Below, in pieces: positions 35,304 through 46,400 of a DNA stretch of 64,000 nt. Source of the stretch: Eustoma russellianum. Its lineage: Eukaryota; Streptophyta; Magnoliopsida; Gentianales; Gentianaceae. Under the pieces are notes generated by a model. The model made no database searches, was not told the origin of the DNA, and saw only the letters and a list, made by a program, of their open reading frames with translations. Position 1 is the stretch's first letter; each line of letters begins with the position of its first letter. The stretch spans positions 12,215,736-12,279,735 of the forward strand of contig AP025040.1 in NCBI GenBank assembly GCA_036186865.1, read 5' to 3'. A program made the translations under genes and the position numbers.

Positions 35304-37417
35304 TGGTATCAGAGTGATAGATTACCAATTGCTTCTGCTTCGTTTAACATTTGTTAAGCCGTGCTATTCTTTATAATTTGTGGCATTGATCTTTGAGATT
35401 GACTTCTATGTCAACTGCTCCTGTTGTTGTTGATCCAACTGAGGATCCTTGATACGTTCATCCAAGTGACTCACCCTCACTTGTATTGGCCCAACCTCTC
35501 CCTGATTCGCACAATTATTATAGATGGAGTCGTACTGTTAGGCGTGCTCTTGAATCCAAGTATAAGATATGTTTCGTGGATAGAACAGTTGACAAGCCAG
35601 CGCAGGAGGATCGTAAGTACTTTAGTTGGCTCAAGGCTAATAACATGGTAGTTTCTTGGATTATCAACTCTATAATTCCCTCTATTGCCCAAAGTATCAT
35701 ATGGATTGTTGATGTAGTGGATATTTGGAGTGATTTGAAACATAGATATGGAAATGTTGATGCCTTTCGTTTGTTAGATTTGCAAGAAGAATTTTATGGC
35801 ATAAAGCAAGATAGCCTATCAGTTACAAAGTATTACACCAAACTCAAAGTTGTTTGAGAGGAATTGATTGTGTTGAGATTTGTTCCTGCTTGTAAATGTG
35901 ATAGATGTAACTGTAATATTTCTGCTCAAGTTGCTAAATTTGTTGAGAATGATTTTTGTGATTAAGTTCTTAAAAAGTTTGTCAGAAGAATATGAGGATG
36001 TGAAATCACATGTCTTCTTGATTAGTCCTTTCCTGATACAAACACTGCCTTTGCTATGGCAGTTAATTATGAAAGAAAAATAGTTTACAGTGGTCATCAT
36101 AATAGTTTTACTAATAATCCCTCTCTTGTTTTGAGTGTTGGGAATGCACGTCCAGGTATGAACACTTATGGTTACAGTGGTCCTGGCCTCAAAATGTAAG
36201 ATACGGAGTCGGCAGGAGCCAGGCCTAGAGGAGGTTTCAGAAGTGGTGGAGTCAAGCCATAGAGGATAGGAGTTGACAACACCAGAAAGCTCATATGGAC
36301 TCATTGCGGTTGGACTGGTCATACTATTGATAGTTACTATCGGCTACATGGTTATCCACCAGGTTTTTAGCTTAGACTACAAATCGATTGTGTTGGCTAT
36401 GATCATGGGTACGAGGACCAAGATGATTTCAACTACCAGACAGATTCTAGCTGTACAAAGCAAATTGCAGCCTCACAGCCACAACAGGAGTCCTTTCCCC
36501 AGCCACCAACTACACTCAAACAGGGGCAGTACAAGCAGCTAATGGGACTGTTGCAAGATCATTAGAGGAAAGAACCCAAGGAGGTTTTAGTCCTTGCTGA
36601 GAATGATGAAGGGGGCTCTTCATCAATCAAAGGATGTATACCATGGAGTTACTTGAGCATACATGTTTTCTAGGAGCAAAGCCTACTAATAGTCATATGG
36701 ACACAAACCTAAAGTTGACACATGGTGACTCAGAATTGCTGAATGAGGCGGCTAGTTACAGAAGCTTGATTGGCAAGCTGATCTACTTGACTATAACAGT
36801 TGAGTCAGTTTCTGCATTGTCCCACTGTCAATCATATGAAGGCTGCATACAGATTATTGAGGTATCAAAAAAGTAGCATTGGGCAAGGGTTCATAATTCC
36901 CTTTTGGGAAGCAGCTCAAATTGAAGGCCTTTGTGGACTCAGATTGGGCTAGATACTCAGAAACCAGAAGATTTGTGACTGGTTACTGTGTGTTTCTTGG
37001 GAAAGCACTTGTGTCATGGATAGCAAAGAAGCAGATCATAGTGTCAAAGTCATCAGCTGAGGCAGAGTACAGGGCAATGACAAGCTTGACATGTGAGGTA
37101 CAATGGTTGTTTGTACCTAGTAGCAGACTTGAAACTGGAAGAACAAGTACCTGTGGAAGTGTTCTGTGACAGCAAGAGCGCAATGCACATTGCTGACAAC
37201 AAGTTTTTCATGAATGGACGAAACACATTGAGATTAACTGCCACATTACGAGGGACAGGTACAGGATGGTGCTATCAAACTCATGCCTGTTAGAGCAGAA
37301 CTTCAGTTGGCAGACGTATTTACAAAAGCTTTATATGCAAGAAGGTTTGAAGGATCTGATCAAGGCATTAGGTGTATGCAACATCTATTTCAAGCAAAGC
37401 TTGAGGGAGGAGGGGGG

Positions 37418-37911
37418 TGTTGAAATACCAGCTCACTGAAGCTGGAAGAATAGGTGTCGAACACCCTGTAGAAGCAGAGAATTCTCGCTGGTGCTAAAAG
37501 TCATGGAAGTGGCAAGTATTGATCACACGAGGTAGACAGTTGCTCTAGTAGTTGTGATCAGTTGCAGCGTGCTGTGATTTCAGAGTTCCTTGGAATTCAG
37601 GCGTAAAACTGACAGCTAGCAAAGGTTTCTGGAAGCAGTGAAGGAGGAAGAAGAGGAGCGCGAGAAAGCTTATAAAATCAGTGAAAGACAGAAATACCCC
37701 TGAGCTTTGTATTGTAATTGTAATAACCGTCGTCTTTTTTTTTTGCAATTTCGCTTGGTGGTTGATTTTGGTAGTATATAGCTTCATCCAAGCAATGTAG
37801 AACCGTGATTCTTTAGTCGCTTGATTTTTCTCTCCATTACGTGTTCTTCATCTATTCTTCTCCTTGATTCTATAGTCGCTTGATTTTAAGTGTGTTCTTG
37901 TTGCATTTTCA
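37418..37911 (+). repeat. 3' LTR (494 bp) of the deleted copia element
   Basis: It starts TGTTGAAATACCAG and ends GCATTTTCA. It is shorter than the 5' LTR because of deletions around the TTCTTCATCTATTC repeats and scattered substitutions. Confidence 0.85.
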
Positions 37912-38068
37912 AGTCTAGGTGTCCAACTTGGTACACAATTGTAAAATAACGTAATTTTATTAGGAAAAGAAACATTGTTTTATACTTTGGAACCCACGTT
38001 GAACATCCAACTTGGATAGCGTACTCAATGTTGGAATATGTTTTTGAAATCATCAAAAAGGGAGAGAT

Positions 38069-38599
38069 TGTTGGAATATGAGATGAAGTTTAAAGATGTT
38101 TGAAAAAAGGATTGAAAAGTGATTTTGTACTTGGAAATAACAAAGGCTTGAACAAATAAGGAAGTAACACCATACCCTGACATAGATCGATATATACATC
38201 ATACCCTGGCATAGATCTCTAACAGAGATCAATGTATACATCATACTCTGACATAGATCGATCTCTAACAGAGATCGATGCATACATCATATCCTCACAT
38301 GTATCGATCGATGTGACATCATACTCTCACATAGATTGATCGATATATGTCATACCCTCACATAGATCAATCAATGTCATCCTGATACAAATTGAAACCA
38401 TACTGTTCAACATCATACCCTCACATAGATCGATCGATTTGAGGGTATGATGTATAAATTGATCTCTGTTAGAGATCTATGTTATAGCATGATGTTATTT
38501 CTTTATTTGTTCAAGTCTTAGTTAATTTCCAAGTACTAAATGACTTTTAATCCTTTTTCAAACATCTTTTAGACTTCATCGAACATTCATATTCCAACA
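38069..38599. mobile_element. Foldback element with ATCGATCGAT core repeats (531 bp)
   Basis: The ends are TGTTGGAATATG and CATATTCCAACA, a perfect 12-bp inversion. Looser complementarity extends over about 100 bp of each arm (GATGTTTGAAAAAAGGATT versus AATCCTTTTTCAAACATC). Between the arms, CATACCCTGACATAGATCGATC-type units repeat about nine times. The preceding CATCAAAAAGGGAGAGATTG looks like the polypurine tract of a copia element, so this may be a rearranged LTR rather than a DNA transposon. Confidence 0.65.
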
Positions 38600-39055
38600 C
38601 TCATCTGGTTACTATAGTAATTTCTTGAAAAAAAGGTGAAGTAATTTTGAGTGACATCACCTGATTAATAGGGAAAGGGGGTTTCATCTCCACCTATAGG
38701 ATAAATCGTTTTCAGATAGAATAATGAGAAAATAAACATGAATATCAATGTAACAAGATTAGGCCGAAAAAGAAAAATAATTATTAATAATAAGTTTTTC
38801 TGACATTTTATTTCATGTTATATTTTGCCCTGGAATTTTTATTGTGTTTTTATGGTTGGCAATCCTACCCAGGCCGTTTTAAATGACAACAGTAGTAGCA
38901 GCACACACAATTAGTGCAAGAGTACCCTTGTTTTCACTGATTGTATGCAATATGCCTATGCAATCCAGAAGCTTAAAGCTATTTTGATTTCTTGTTTGTG
39001 TGTTAATATTCTTGAAAGTCTAAATCCGCACCTTTTCCTAAAATCTATTTGGCAA
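38600..39055. other. Intron DNA without recognised element
   Basis: No gene or recognised repeat was found between the foldback element and the solo LTR. Confidence 0.4.
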
Positions 39056-39060
39056 AATTA

Positions 39061-40450
39061 TGTTAAGTTATAAATTGTTTTGATGATGAAAAGATGTTTT
39101 AAATGAGTTAAACTTATGTTTGAGACTTGATGCAAGATGAGAAAATCACACTATGTCAAAATGGTTGAGATTGGAACTCACTGTTCAACATCGATCTCTC
39201 AGGTTAGGGACATCGATCGATCGATGTACTTCAGCCTCTGACATCGATCGATCGATGTCAGTCAGTAAGCATTCTGTTCAACATCGATCTCTCAACCCAG
39301 GGACATCGATCGATCGATGTCACTTCAGTCTCTCCTCAGAGAGACTTCAATCAATCGATGTCAGCCAGAAAGGAATCTGTCCAACATCGATCTCTCAGGC
39401 TGGGACATCGATCGATCGATGTCACTTCAGCCTCTGACATCGATCGATCGATGTCAGACAGTGTCAAAAACTGCAATGTTCTGGAGGACATCGATCTCTC
39501 CCCCCAGGCACTTCGATCGATCGATTGTCCCCCAAGAATTCAAATTTTCTAAACGTTGGAACAAAATCCAAGGGAGATTTATGATGCTTTCTCTTTCCAA
39601 TCTTGTTCAAATTTCTTGTAGACTTTAACCCAACATATTACATGCTTTCTTGACTATTGTATCCATATCTAAGCAATCCTAGGTTGGCTATTGAGGATCA
39701 AATCACTCCATAGGGGACTAAAGACTATTTGGACATTATCTTGACATTTTTGAAGATGAAGACTGGTGGAGAGCCTCAAAAACGTGGTGAACTTCATCTA
39801 TAAATAGGAGAGGCTTGGATGAGGCAATACACACTTGAACATCATCTAGCTTCATCTTTAATTGTTGTATAGTTCTCTCATACTTTTAAATTTGCTTAAA
39901 GCTTGTTTAGCTTTTCTTTGTCCTTCATTGTTTGTATATTGAGAGAAAGTAAGTCAAGCACAAGAGGAACCATAAATATTGATCTCTTGCTTGTGCTTAG
40001 ACTAGTGAGAAAGTGTGAACCTTACTATATTTCTTCAACCTACTGTGAGAAGTTCTTGAGGGAACTTTTGTTGAAGTTGTGAGGTAGCAAGAAGTTGTTC
40101 TTGTTAAGAGCTGTAGTGCCTGTAGTTGCACAAGAGTGTTTTGTGCAAGAAGTTGCTGTTGTTGGTGCTTACACTAAGGTGTTAGTGTAAGTGTTGACTG
40201 TGGTTGTTCTTATTGTCTTTAATAAGAAGAGTAATTGTTGAAAATCCACTTTGGAAACAAAGTGATAGTGGAGTAGAATCATTTACGATTTCGAACCACT
40301 CTATATCCGTTGTACTCATTCATTACTTATCATCTCCCATTCTTGCTCTGATTTTGAATATCTTTTGAGTTGAGCCAAAACGAGAAAAATTCCGCAAAAG
40401 AGCCAAACACTCTATTCACCCCCCTCTAGAGGTGTATTTCGGACCTAACA
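39061..40450 (+). mobile_element. Solo LTR (1390 bp) with 5-bp TSD
   Basis: It begins TGTTAAGTTATAAATTG and ends CGGACCTAACA, flanked by AATTA on both sides (39056-39060 and 40451-40455). The start (TTTTGATGATGAAAAG) and the end (CACCCCCCTCTAGAGGTG then TATTTCGGACCTAACA) resemble copia/Sirevirus-type LTRs. There is no internal region, so it is the product of LTR-LTR recombination. A promoter-like TCTATAAATAGGAGAG lies at about 39797. Confidence 0.8.
39185..39540 (+). repeat. Tandem array of ACATCGATCGATCGATGT palindromes
   Basis: About 100-bp units each hold AACATCGATCTCTC (39188, 39281, 39384; a fourth at 39488) plus one or two copies of the 18-bp palindrome (39211, 39241, 39303, 39408 and 39438 region). 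The array lies near the start of the solo LTR. Confidence 0.9.
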
Positions 40451-40455
40451 AATTA

Positions 40456-41186
40456 TTAGGTAAAACTTTATCAAAATTGGAAAGAAGTAAGTAGAAAAAC
40501 TTTTAGGATATTGCTTATAGTTGTAGTTGTAGTAATTCTTATTGCCAGAGTTCTTTTCGAGCAATTGTTGTAGTAGAAATTTAAAAATCTCATTGAGACC
40601 ATTTATTGAAATAGTTGTTGAAATCTATTGCGGAAACAAATGAGAGTAGAATAGAATCGGATATTCGAACTACTATCATTTGTTTGTCTATTTTCAATTC
40701 TCATCTCCTTGCTTATCTAGTGTTTACCTCTTGGGTTTGTCTTGGGTTGATTGAGCAAAAAAAAAAAAAAAAAAAGCGAAGAATTATCCTTGCACTCTAT
40801 TTACCCTTCTTCTAAAATGGTTTTTAAGAACCTAAAAGTATCCAGTCTAGTACAAATTGCAATGCATATTATGCATTCTCATGAACAAAAAATTATGGTA
40901 TACAACTTTTTACAAGATATTATGCATACTCATGAACAAAAAATTATAGTATACAACTTTTTACAAGATATTATTATATATGATCAAACGCATAGTTTTA
41001 AAATCCATTATTAAAGGTGAAATTGTTAAATATTTTACCATTCTGTTTTTACTTTAATTTGACTATTTGATCTTAAATGATGTTTTCTACTTTCTTAAAG
41101 TGATTTTTTTTATCATCAATATTAATTGGACAAAAATAGTATAAAAAAACTTACTATTTAGAGTAAACTTTGAAGTAACAAACTTA
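40456..41186. other. Intron DNA with a short direct repeat
   Basis: A 57-60-bp unit beginning ATGCATTCTCATGAACAAAAAA is repeated at about 40870 and 40925 with few changes. No gene was recognised until the NPH3-like exon block ends at 41187. Confidence 0.5.
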
Positions 41187-42754
41187 CCTTAAGGAAAGTG
41201 TCAATAGCTCTGTATAACCCATCATCACTCCAACGAGCATAAGGAGGCAGAACACCGGCGAGCTCAACGAACGTCGACAACGTCAAATTCGAGTCAACGG
41301 CGGCTTCAGCAAGGTAATAATCCACAAGCTTCGCCACCTTAATCGTCGCTGCCGCGCTTCTGAACGCGTTCGTCCAAGTTCATAAAACTCTTAACTAACC
41401 TCAAGACAAGCTCCACATCAAGCAATGTTCTACAGTATGATTAAACGAAGGTATCATTATCTCCTTCAATGAAGCCTGCTCTAGTTGCCAAGAAATGCGC
41501 TTTTTCGAGCTCGGCTTTGTATGCCGGCTCCACTCCGACCACGTGGCTATGCGTAGCAGCCTTAGCATGAAGTTACATGGGACGGAATCTTTCTCCGGAG
41601 GGAGTATTCCGACAAGGGTTTCGATGAAGAACCTAGTATGAAATAGGAAGTTTAGGAATAAAATTGGAAATGATAAAAGAAAAAGCACACTGATCTAGAT
41701 GGTTTGGTTTAAACTGACTTACTAGATTAGATTTGGTATCCATATAAGATGTCAAATATTATCTTTTCTAACAAAATTACGTAATTTTATTGAAAAACAC
41801 AGTCTAAATGTTTAGTGTGTATGTTAAAAAACAAAAACATCCAAAACTAGAAGTTCTAACAAAACTGTATAATTTTGTACTTTAACATCATAAATTCGCA
41901 TACTGTGAGTTATTTAGAAATCAAAAACTCTTATTAACTATGCATATTTATAGGAACGTTAAATTACAAAATTAGTCGGACTATGCCTCAAGAAGCTATA
42001 TCCTCGGACAACCTCTCTAAGAGATCAATGTGTTATCAATAAATATTCTGTACAGTAAACATAAACATCAAGCAAACGTCCAACCGAAGGTAGCAAACTT
42101 GTTCCAGGATACAACAGATATCAGTTGATACAAACGGTACTGCAAGGTAAGAACTCTACGAACTTGTGTGTGTTCGGACTTAGAAATGAAGAAATGCATG
42201 AATGCAATAGAGAAGAAGCAGTGTGTGCAGAGGGAATCAGGAGAAGAAATTTTAGTATATATTAAAACACAGAGCACTGCCTCTGTACAATGTTGGGTTA
42301 TTGGCTCTAATTTATTTGGCTTCAGATCTTCCACTACCACAACAGATCACAAAAAAATCTATCTGGATCGTGTACACATTAATTCCAAATAGAAATAATA
42401 TATCTGTTATCGTGTACATATAAATTCCAGATAAACTAACAAACCTCTTTTTCATCCAAGAAGTTGAGACGCTACCAGGATATTCCACCAAGTCCATCAG
42501 GGGGACTTGTCGACGTCGGCACCGGAGAGTTCAGGTAGCCATTTGGATGCGTAATCGGTTATGATTGAGCCGATCAGTTCCGGTTGGACCGCCTTAGCTT
42601 TCATACCGGAGAGAGTTTGACGAAGTAATCCATGTCGAGAATGCATGCATTATCCAGGCCAGTTATTACCGGCGGCAATGTCGATGGGCTTGCCGGCAAG
42701 ATTTGAAGGATTCTTGCAGTGTGAGCTTCATCATCGTGTCTGAAGGATAGGAAA

Positions 42755-43959
42755 TGAAGTTGGTTTTTTGGTGGGATATTTTTGTGTGGGAGTTTGTGAA
42801 CTAAACATTTATGAATGGGCTGGCTCTTATGCTAATAGTGAGCTCTCATGACATAAAATGGCGGCCGTAATTACGGGAAATTTTTACTACGAATTCAGCA
42901 TCTGGATGGGTGAGTAGGTCAAGATACATACATATTTTGAGAAATTTTTACGGTCATTCATGGAGGACAATGAACAATATCTTGTTTGGAAAAACGTGTC
43001 TTGTCTATTATGTTCTGCATGCAATTCATTGGTTTTACTTTTATTATTGGACTTTTTTAAAATAATGATCCGATTATTGAACGTTCGCATGTGAGACATG
43101 GCTTAAGAATTTCCGTACATTTATATATTCTGTTAAACTTTTATAAGTGCGTTTCGTCTAACAGTTTTAATAAAATATTATAAATTTTATGGAAATTTGC
43201 CTATGAGAAAGGATTAAAGAATTCCTCCAAATGTGATTTAAGTTCAATGTCATCTGATGATAATGACACGTTATAAGAGAATTATGGACAAGCCTGTATA
43301 CTATCTATAAGAATAGAAGAAAACACCAACTATATATGAGGGAGGATTACCGTCACCATCTTTTTAAAAGTTAGTCTTGAAACTGTAATATAGCAAAATT
43401 AGAAGCCTAAGAAATAATAGGATCATCTGATGTACAATAGGATGTTCATTTTGCTCACTAGTCGTGTCATAGGGTCACTTAGAAGGCCAAAGGCGTAACA
43501 GAGTTTAAGCTTTTTATTTTACTAATGAGTTGTCGGGTTTCGAGTTTTATGTGATGCATGAATATCAACCTAGTAATTACCTCTTTTGTCAAACAGAGAT
43601 CAGATTTAGATTCAAACATTTGTTGACATTAAATACTATGTCTTTCAACTAAAAGCACTTTAGATGACCTAAATTACATGATGCACAAAATTCTTTGAAA
43701 TTGGAGCAATTGAGCCATAAATATCCGTGTATAACTTTTTCCGTTTAAATAATTAGCTCTTTTGAACATATCGCTCAAGACTTTCTAGCCCTACATGAAC
43801 TTACCGCAAGAAGATAGAAAAGCAAGGGTGGAGAGAAAAATCGTACACCAGCCCCGCATCATTGTCCTGGATGAATGAATTGTTTTATTGGTCCCGGTGC
43901 CAGATGTTTTTGCAGTTGGAAAATGACATGATAATGGCCCATAAAGTTAGCTTGCACAT
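42755..43959. other. Gene-free stretch upstream of the NPH3-like fragment
   Basis: I searched this for a BTB/POZ exon and saw none. The DNA is AT-rich and no repeat family was recognised. Confidence 0.45.
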
Positions 43960-43968
43960 ATCAGAACA

Positions 43969-44149
43969 GGGATAGGATCCCCTCACCGCTCCTCCTTCAC
44001 CGCATGCGTGACCGCGCGACACGTGGCAAAAAGTGGGGGTGGTGAGGCTGGGTGAGGGTAACCCTCATCCAGCCTCACCACCCCTACTGCTGCCACGTGT
44101 CGCGTCCTGGGCCGCGCGGTGACTCACGCGCGGTGAGGAGATCTCATCC
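43969..44149. mobile_element. Foldback MITE with paired G-boxes, copy 3 (181 bp, 9-bp TSD)
   Basis: This is the best-defined copy. The ends are GGGATAGGATCCCCTCACC and, inverted, GGATGAGATCTCCTCACC. It is flanked by ATCAGAACA at 43960-43968 and 44150-44158. A 9-bp duplication suggests a Mutator-type transposase, but the flanking similarity continues to about 18 bp with one mismatch, so the true boundary is uncertain. The arms hold GACACGTGGC (44020 region) and GCCACGTGTC (44094-44099). Confidence 0.8.
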
Positions 44150-44199
44150 ATCAGAACAAGGATAGGAACATGTATGACGAGATAAAGATTAAAAGGTCC

Positions 44200-44435
44200 A
44201 CGTAATAGTCAAGTTAGTAATCGTGTTGAAATTTGCTCCAAGTGGTCAATAGTTCGATTCTAGGGACACGTTTCGATCTAGTTTGCAGGAAGACACTTTA
44301 TGTGGGTCACTGCATAAGATCTCACCCAATCTAGAAGGCCGTTGGGCTCCTGATTTGTATCATCCACACATGCTCTTTGGAGCTAGAGCGGTGGGTGGGG
44401 GCTCCCGGTGTGAGGGATTTCTCATTTTGCTCCAA
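44200..44435 (+). mobile_element. SINE-like repeat, family 2, copy B
   Basis: It contains AATAGTTCGATTCTAGGGAC (B-box like), GACACTTTATGTGGGTCACTG, CATAAGATCTCACCCAATCTAG and a CGGTGTGAGGGATTTCTC end. It is closely similar to the copy at 45.2 kb. Confidence 0.65.
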
Positions 44436-44439
44436 ATAA

Positions 44440-45222
44440 AGATTAAAAGGTAAAGAGACCCGAACTTTATGATATATCTGTTATATCAAGTATCATATTT
44501 GTATGTTATTGGACTATTTGATGAAAACCTTGGTTTTGAATCCTATTTTCTTTATGCATGTGGTTGGTAAATTTTTTTTAGAAACAACACATTAATGTGT
44601 CCTAAGCATGCAATTATGCAAGCAATTTTACCCATTATTAGACGATGAATTAAAATCTATTACACATGAGGCAAAATATATTTCGACCAAATAAGTACAT
44701 CATTTCTACTAGTTTATTTGATCCTAGAGTGTTCATAAGTCAATCTAATCAAAATACATATTTGTACAAAAACCTTATAGTCGTATACAAAAGCAAGAGG
44801 GAAATACCACATTCTTGAGAGTTTGTGCTTAGAAATAAGTCCATATATAATCTCAAGTCCTGCCAAACAAGGAGTTCATACTATACCGCCTAGTGGTTGC
44901 ATATGTGATACATAGTTTGTGTTGTTTGTGAAGTCATCGGTTCTCGTTCTTTTTCAGAAATACCTTAAAGTGGAGCCGAATTTTAGACGTTTTGACTCTT
45001 GTTTTCTTTTGAAGTCTTTTGATCATTTGAAACACATCATTTAATTAGTCTCTTGTACTAAAATATTTACAGACTCGTGTTCCTTTCTAAATCTTTACCC
45101 ATTTTAAAACACATCTCTTAATTAGTTTCTTGAATCAAAATCTCTACGTACAATCATACGATTTTGGCTTAAGAGTTATGAAAGCCCTACTGAGTTTTCT
45201 ATATCAAAAGAAAAGGGAGTTA
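44440..45222. other. Gene-free AT-rich stretch
   Basis: No gene was recognised. A loosely repeated phrase (TTTTAAAACACATCTCTTAATTAG versus TTTGAAACACATCATTTAATTAG) occurs near 45030 and 45110. Confidence 0.4.
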
Positions 45223-45224
45223 CT

Positions 45225-45490
45225 GTCCCAGGCCATAGTCCAGTTGTTACTCAGGTTGAGATTTGCTTCAACAAGCCCAAGAGTTCGATTCTAGGGACAT
45301 GCACAGTGTGGATGTTCCTCTGCTGCTAGACCGAAGGCATGGTTTGCGGAGGACACCTTGTGTGGGTCACTGCGTAAGATCTCACCCAATCTAGGAGGGC
45401 CGTTGGACTCTTAATTTGTATCCTTCACACATGCTCCGTAGGACTGAGACGGTAGAGGTCCCGGGGTGAGGTATCTCACCTTTGCTTCAA
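45225..45490 (+). mobile_element. SINE-like repeat, family 2, copy C (longest)
   Basis: It has an A-box-like CCAGTTGTTACTCAGG, B-box-like AGAGTTCGATTCTAGGGAC, CTGCTGCTAGACCGAAGG, GGACACCTTGTGTGGGTCAC and an end CCCGGGGTGAGGTATCTCACC. It appears to be the most complete of the three copies. Confidence 0.7.
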
Positions 45491-45949
45491 GAAAGGGAGA
45501 TATGTATGTTTCCGGTAAGATTGTAAAGTTGACCATGAATTGTGTTTGTAACTTTGTATGGAAAAAAATTTCAAAGAGAGAAGGGATAGGTAGCTTCAGT
45601 TTCAGTCCTTTTGGTTGTTTGTGGCGTCTTAAATAGTTTTGTTCTCCTCGTAGAGAATAAGCCGTGAATTGTCGCTGGTTGAAAGGGACAAATTTGCAAT
45701 CATGACCTTATTCATCTCTCGCCAAAATTGTAAACCCCTTTGTCTTATCATAGCTGACCATCTTGTGGCCAGGACAATTTGAATTGCGACACTTGTGGTC
45801 TATATATATTTACGAGTTATGATTCGCAGCATAGAAGTTCAATTAAATGGAATCAAGAGTTTAACAACTATGTTTAAAGAAAACTCGAGCTCCATGTTTA
45901 TACAGTCTTTCATGAGAAACTTGAATAATACAATTACACCACAAAAAAA

Positions 45950-46400
45950 GAGCCTATAGCGACAGCTAAAAAACGTCGCTATTTCGTCGCTATAGGCATA
46001 TTGCGACGAAATAGCGACGAAAATGAAGGTCGTTATACGGCTTGTCGCAAAGCAAATTTCGTCGGCACTGCGTCGCTATATTGTGACGAAAACAATTTTG
46101 TCGGTGTATCGTCGCCAAACTGCGACGAGAAACTGTCAGGTCTGCGACCTGTTTTCTGCTGTCGCTGTTTCGTCGGTAAAATATTTTCGTCGCTATTTTG
46201 TATTTTTTTATTTTTTTATTAAGGTTCTGCGACAAAGACACTCGTCGCAAACAAGTATTGCCATCGCTATTTATTATTTTTTATTTTTTGTTTCCGTTTT
46301 ATTTCGTCGCAAAATGTCGTCGTTATATGTCTTTTCGTCGCTAATTTTAAATTTTTGTTTTTTATTACCGATCTGCGACAGTACAATTTCATCGCCGGTT
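45950..46400. repeat. Left subterminal repeat block of the CACTA element
   Basis: Roughly twenty degenerate copies of CGTCGCTAT, TTTCGTCG and its inverse TAGCGACGA lie here. In characterised En/Spm elements such repeats bind TNPA; I assume that role here. Confidence 0.85.

Larger units (their letters stand above)
34784..37911 (+). mobile_element. Internally deleted Ty1/copia element in the NPH3-like intron
   Basis: Two LTRs (34784-35303 and 37418-37911) flank an interior of 2.1 kb. The PBS is TGGTATCAGAGTG at 35304. The polypurine tract GAGGGAGGAGGGGGG lies just before 37418. The interior keeps gag (LPDSHNYYRWSRTVRRALES, about 35486-35850, then CGWTGHTIDSYYRLHGYPPG near 36305-36360). It then jumps to the end of RT and RNase H (VDSDWARYSETRRFVTGYCV, SKSSAEAEYRAMTSL, about 36640-37290). 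Protease, integrase and most of RT are missing, and gag contains stops. It cannot move by itself. No convincing TSD was found. Confidence 0.85.
33520..42750 (-). pseudogene. NPH3-family gene lacking BTB exon, with frameshifts
   Basis: Three coding blocks on the minus strand belong to the NPH3 domain of plant BTB-NPH3 proteins (CUL3 adaptors in phototropin and developmental signalling). Block 1 (about 42745-42440) encodes DNACILDMDYFVKL and a SVSTSWMKKR end. Block 2 (about 41637-41187, after a clean GT-AG intron) encodes FFIETLVGILPPEKDSVPCN, then ISWQLEQASLKEIMIPSF and KVAKLVDYYLAEAAVDSN. Block 3 (34047-33520) encodes AHPGV, LMDVRKLTPEASLHAARNER, a coiled coil and a basic C-terminus NRWRRSIS. 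An intron of about 7.1 kb separates blocks 2 and 3. Blocks 1 and 2 contain several frameshifts (for example around 41550, 41440 and 41350), while block 3 is open for 159 codons. I find no BTB/POZ exon upstream. The C-terminus resembles the At5g67385/At3g08570-type subgroup; that assignment is from memory. Confidence 0.75.

Noticed and set aside
34784..37911. Target-site duplication for the deleted copia element
   Set aside because: The flanking pentamers AGCTA and AGTCT do not match, so no TSD is claimed.
39185..39540. CRISPR-like regular repeats
   Set aside because: The units are long degenerate direct repeats inside a plant LTR with palindromes within units, no unique spacers and no cas genes.
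42755..43959. BTB/POZ exon for the NPH3-like gene
   Set aside because: No frame with BTB-like motifs was seen in this interval on the minus strand.
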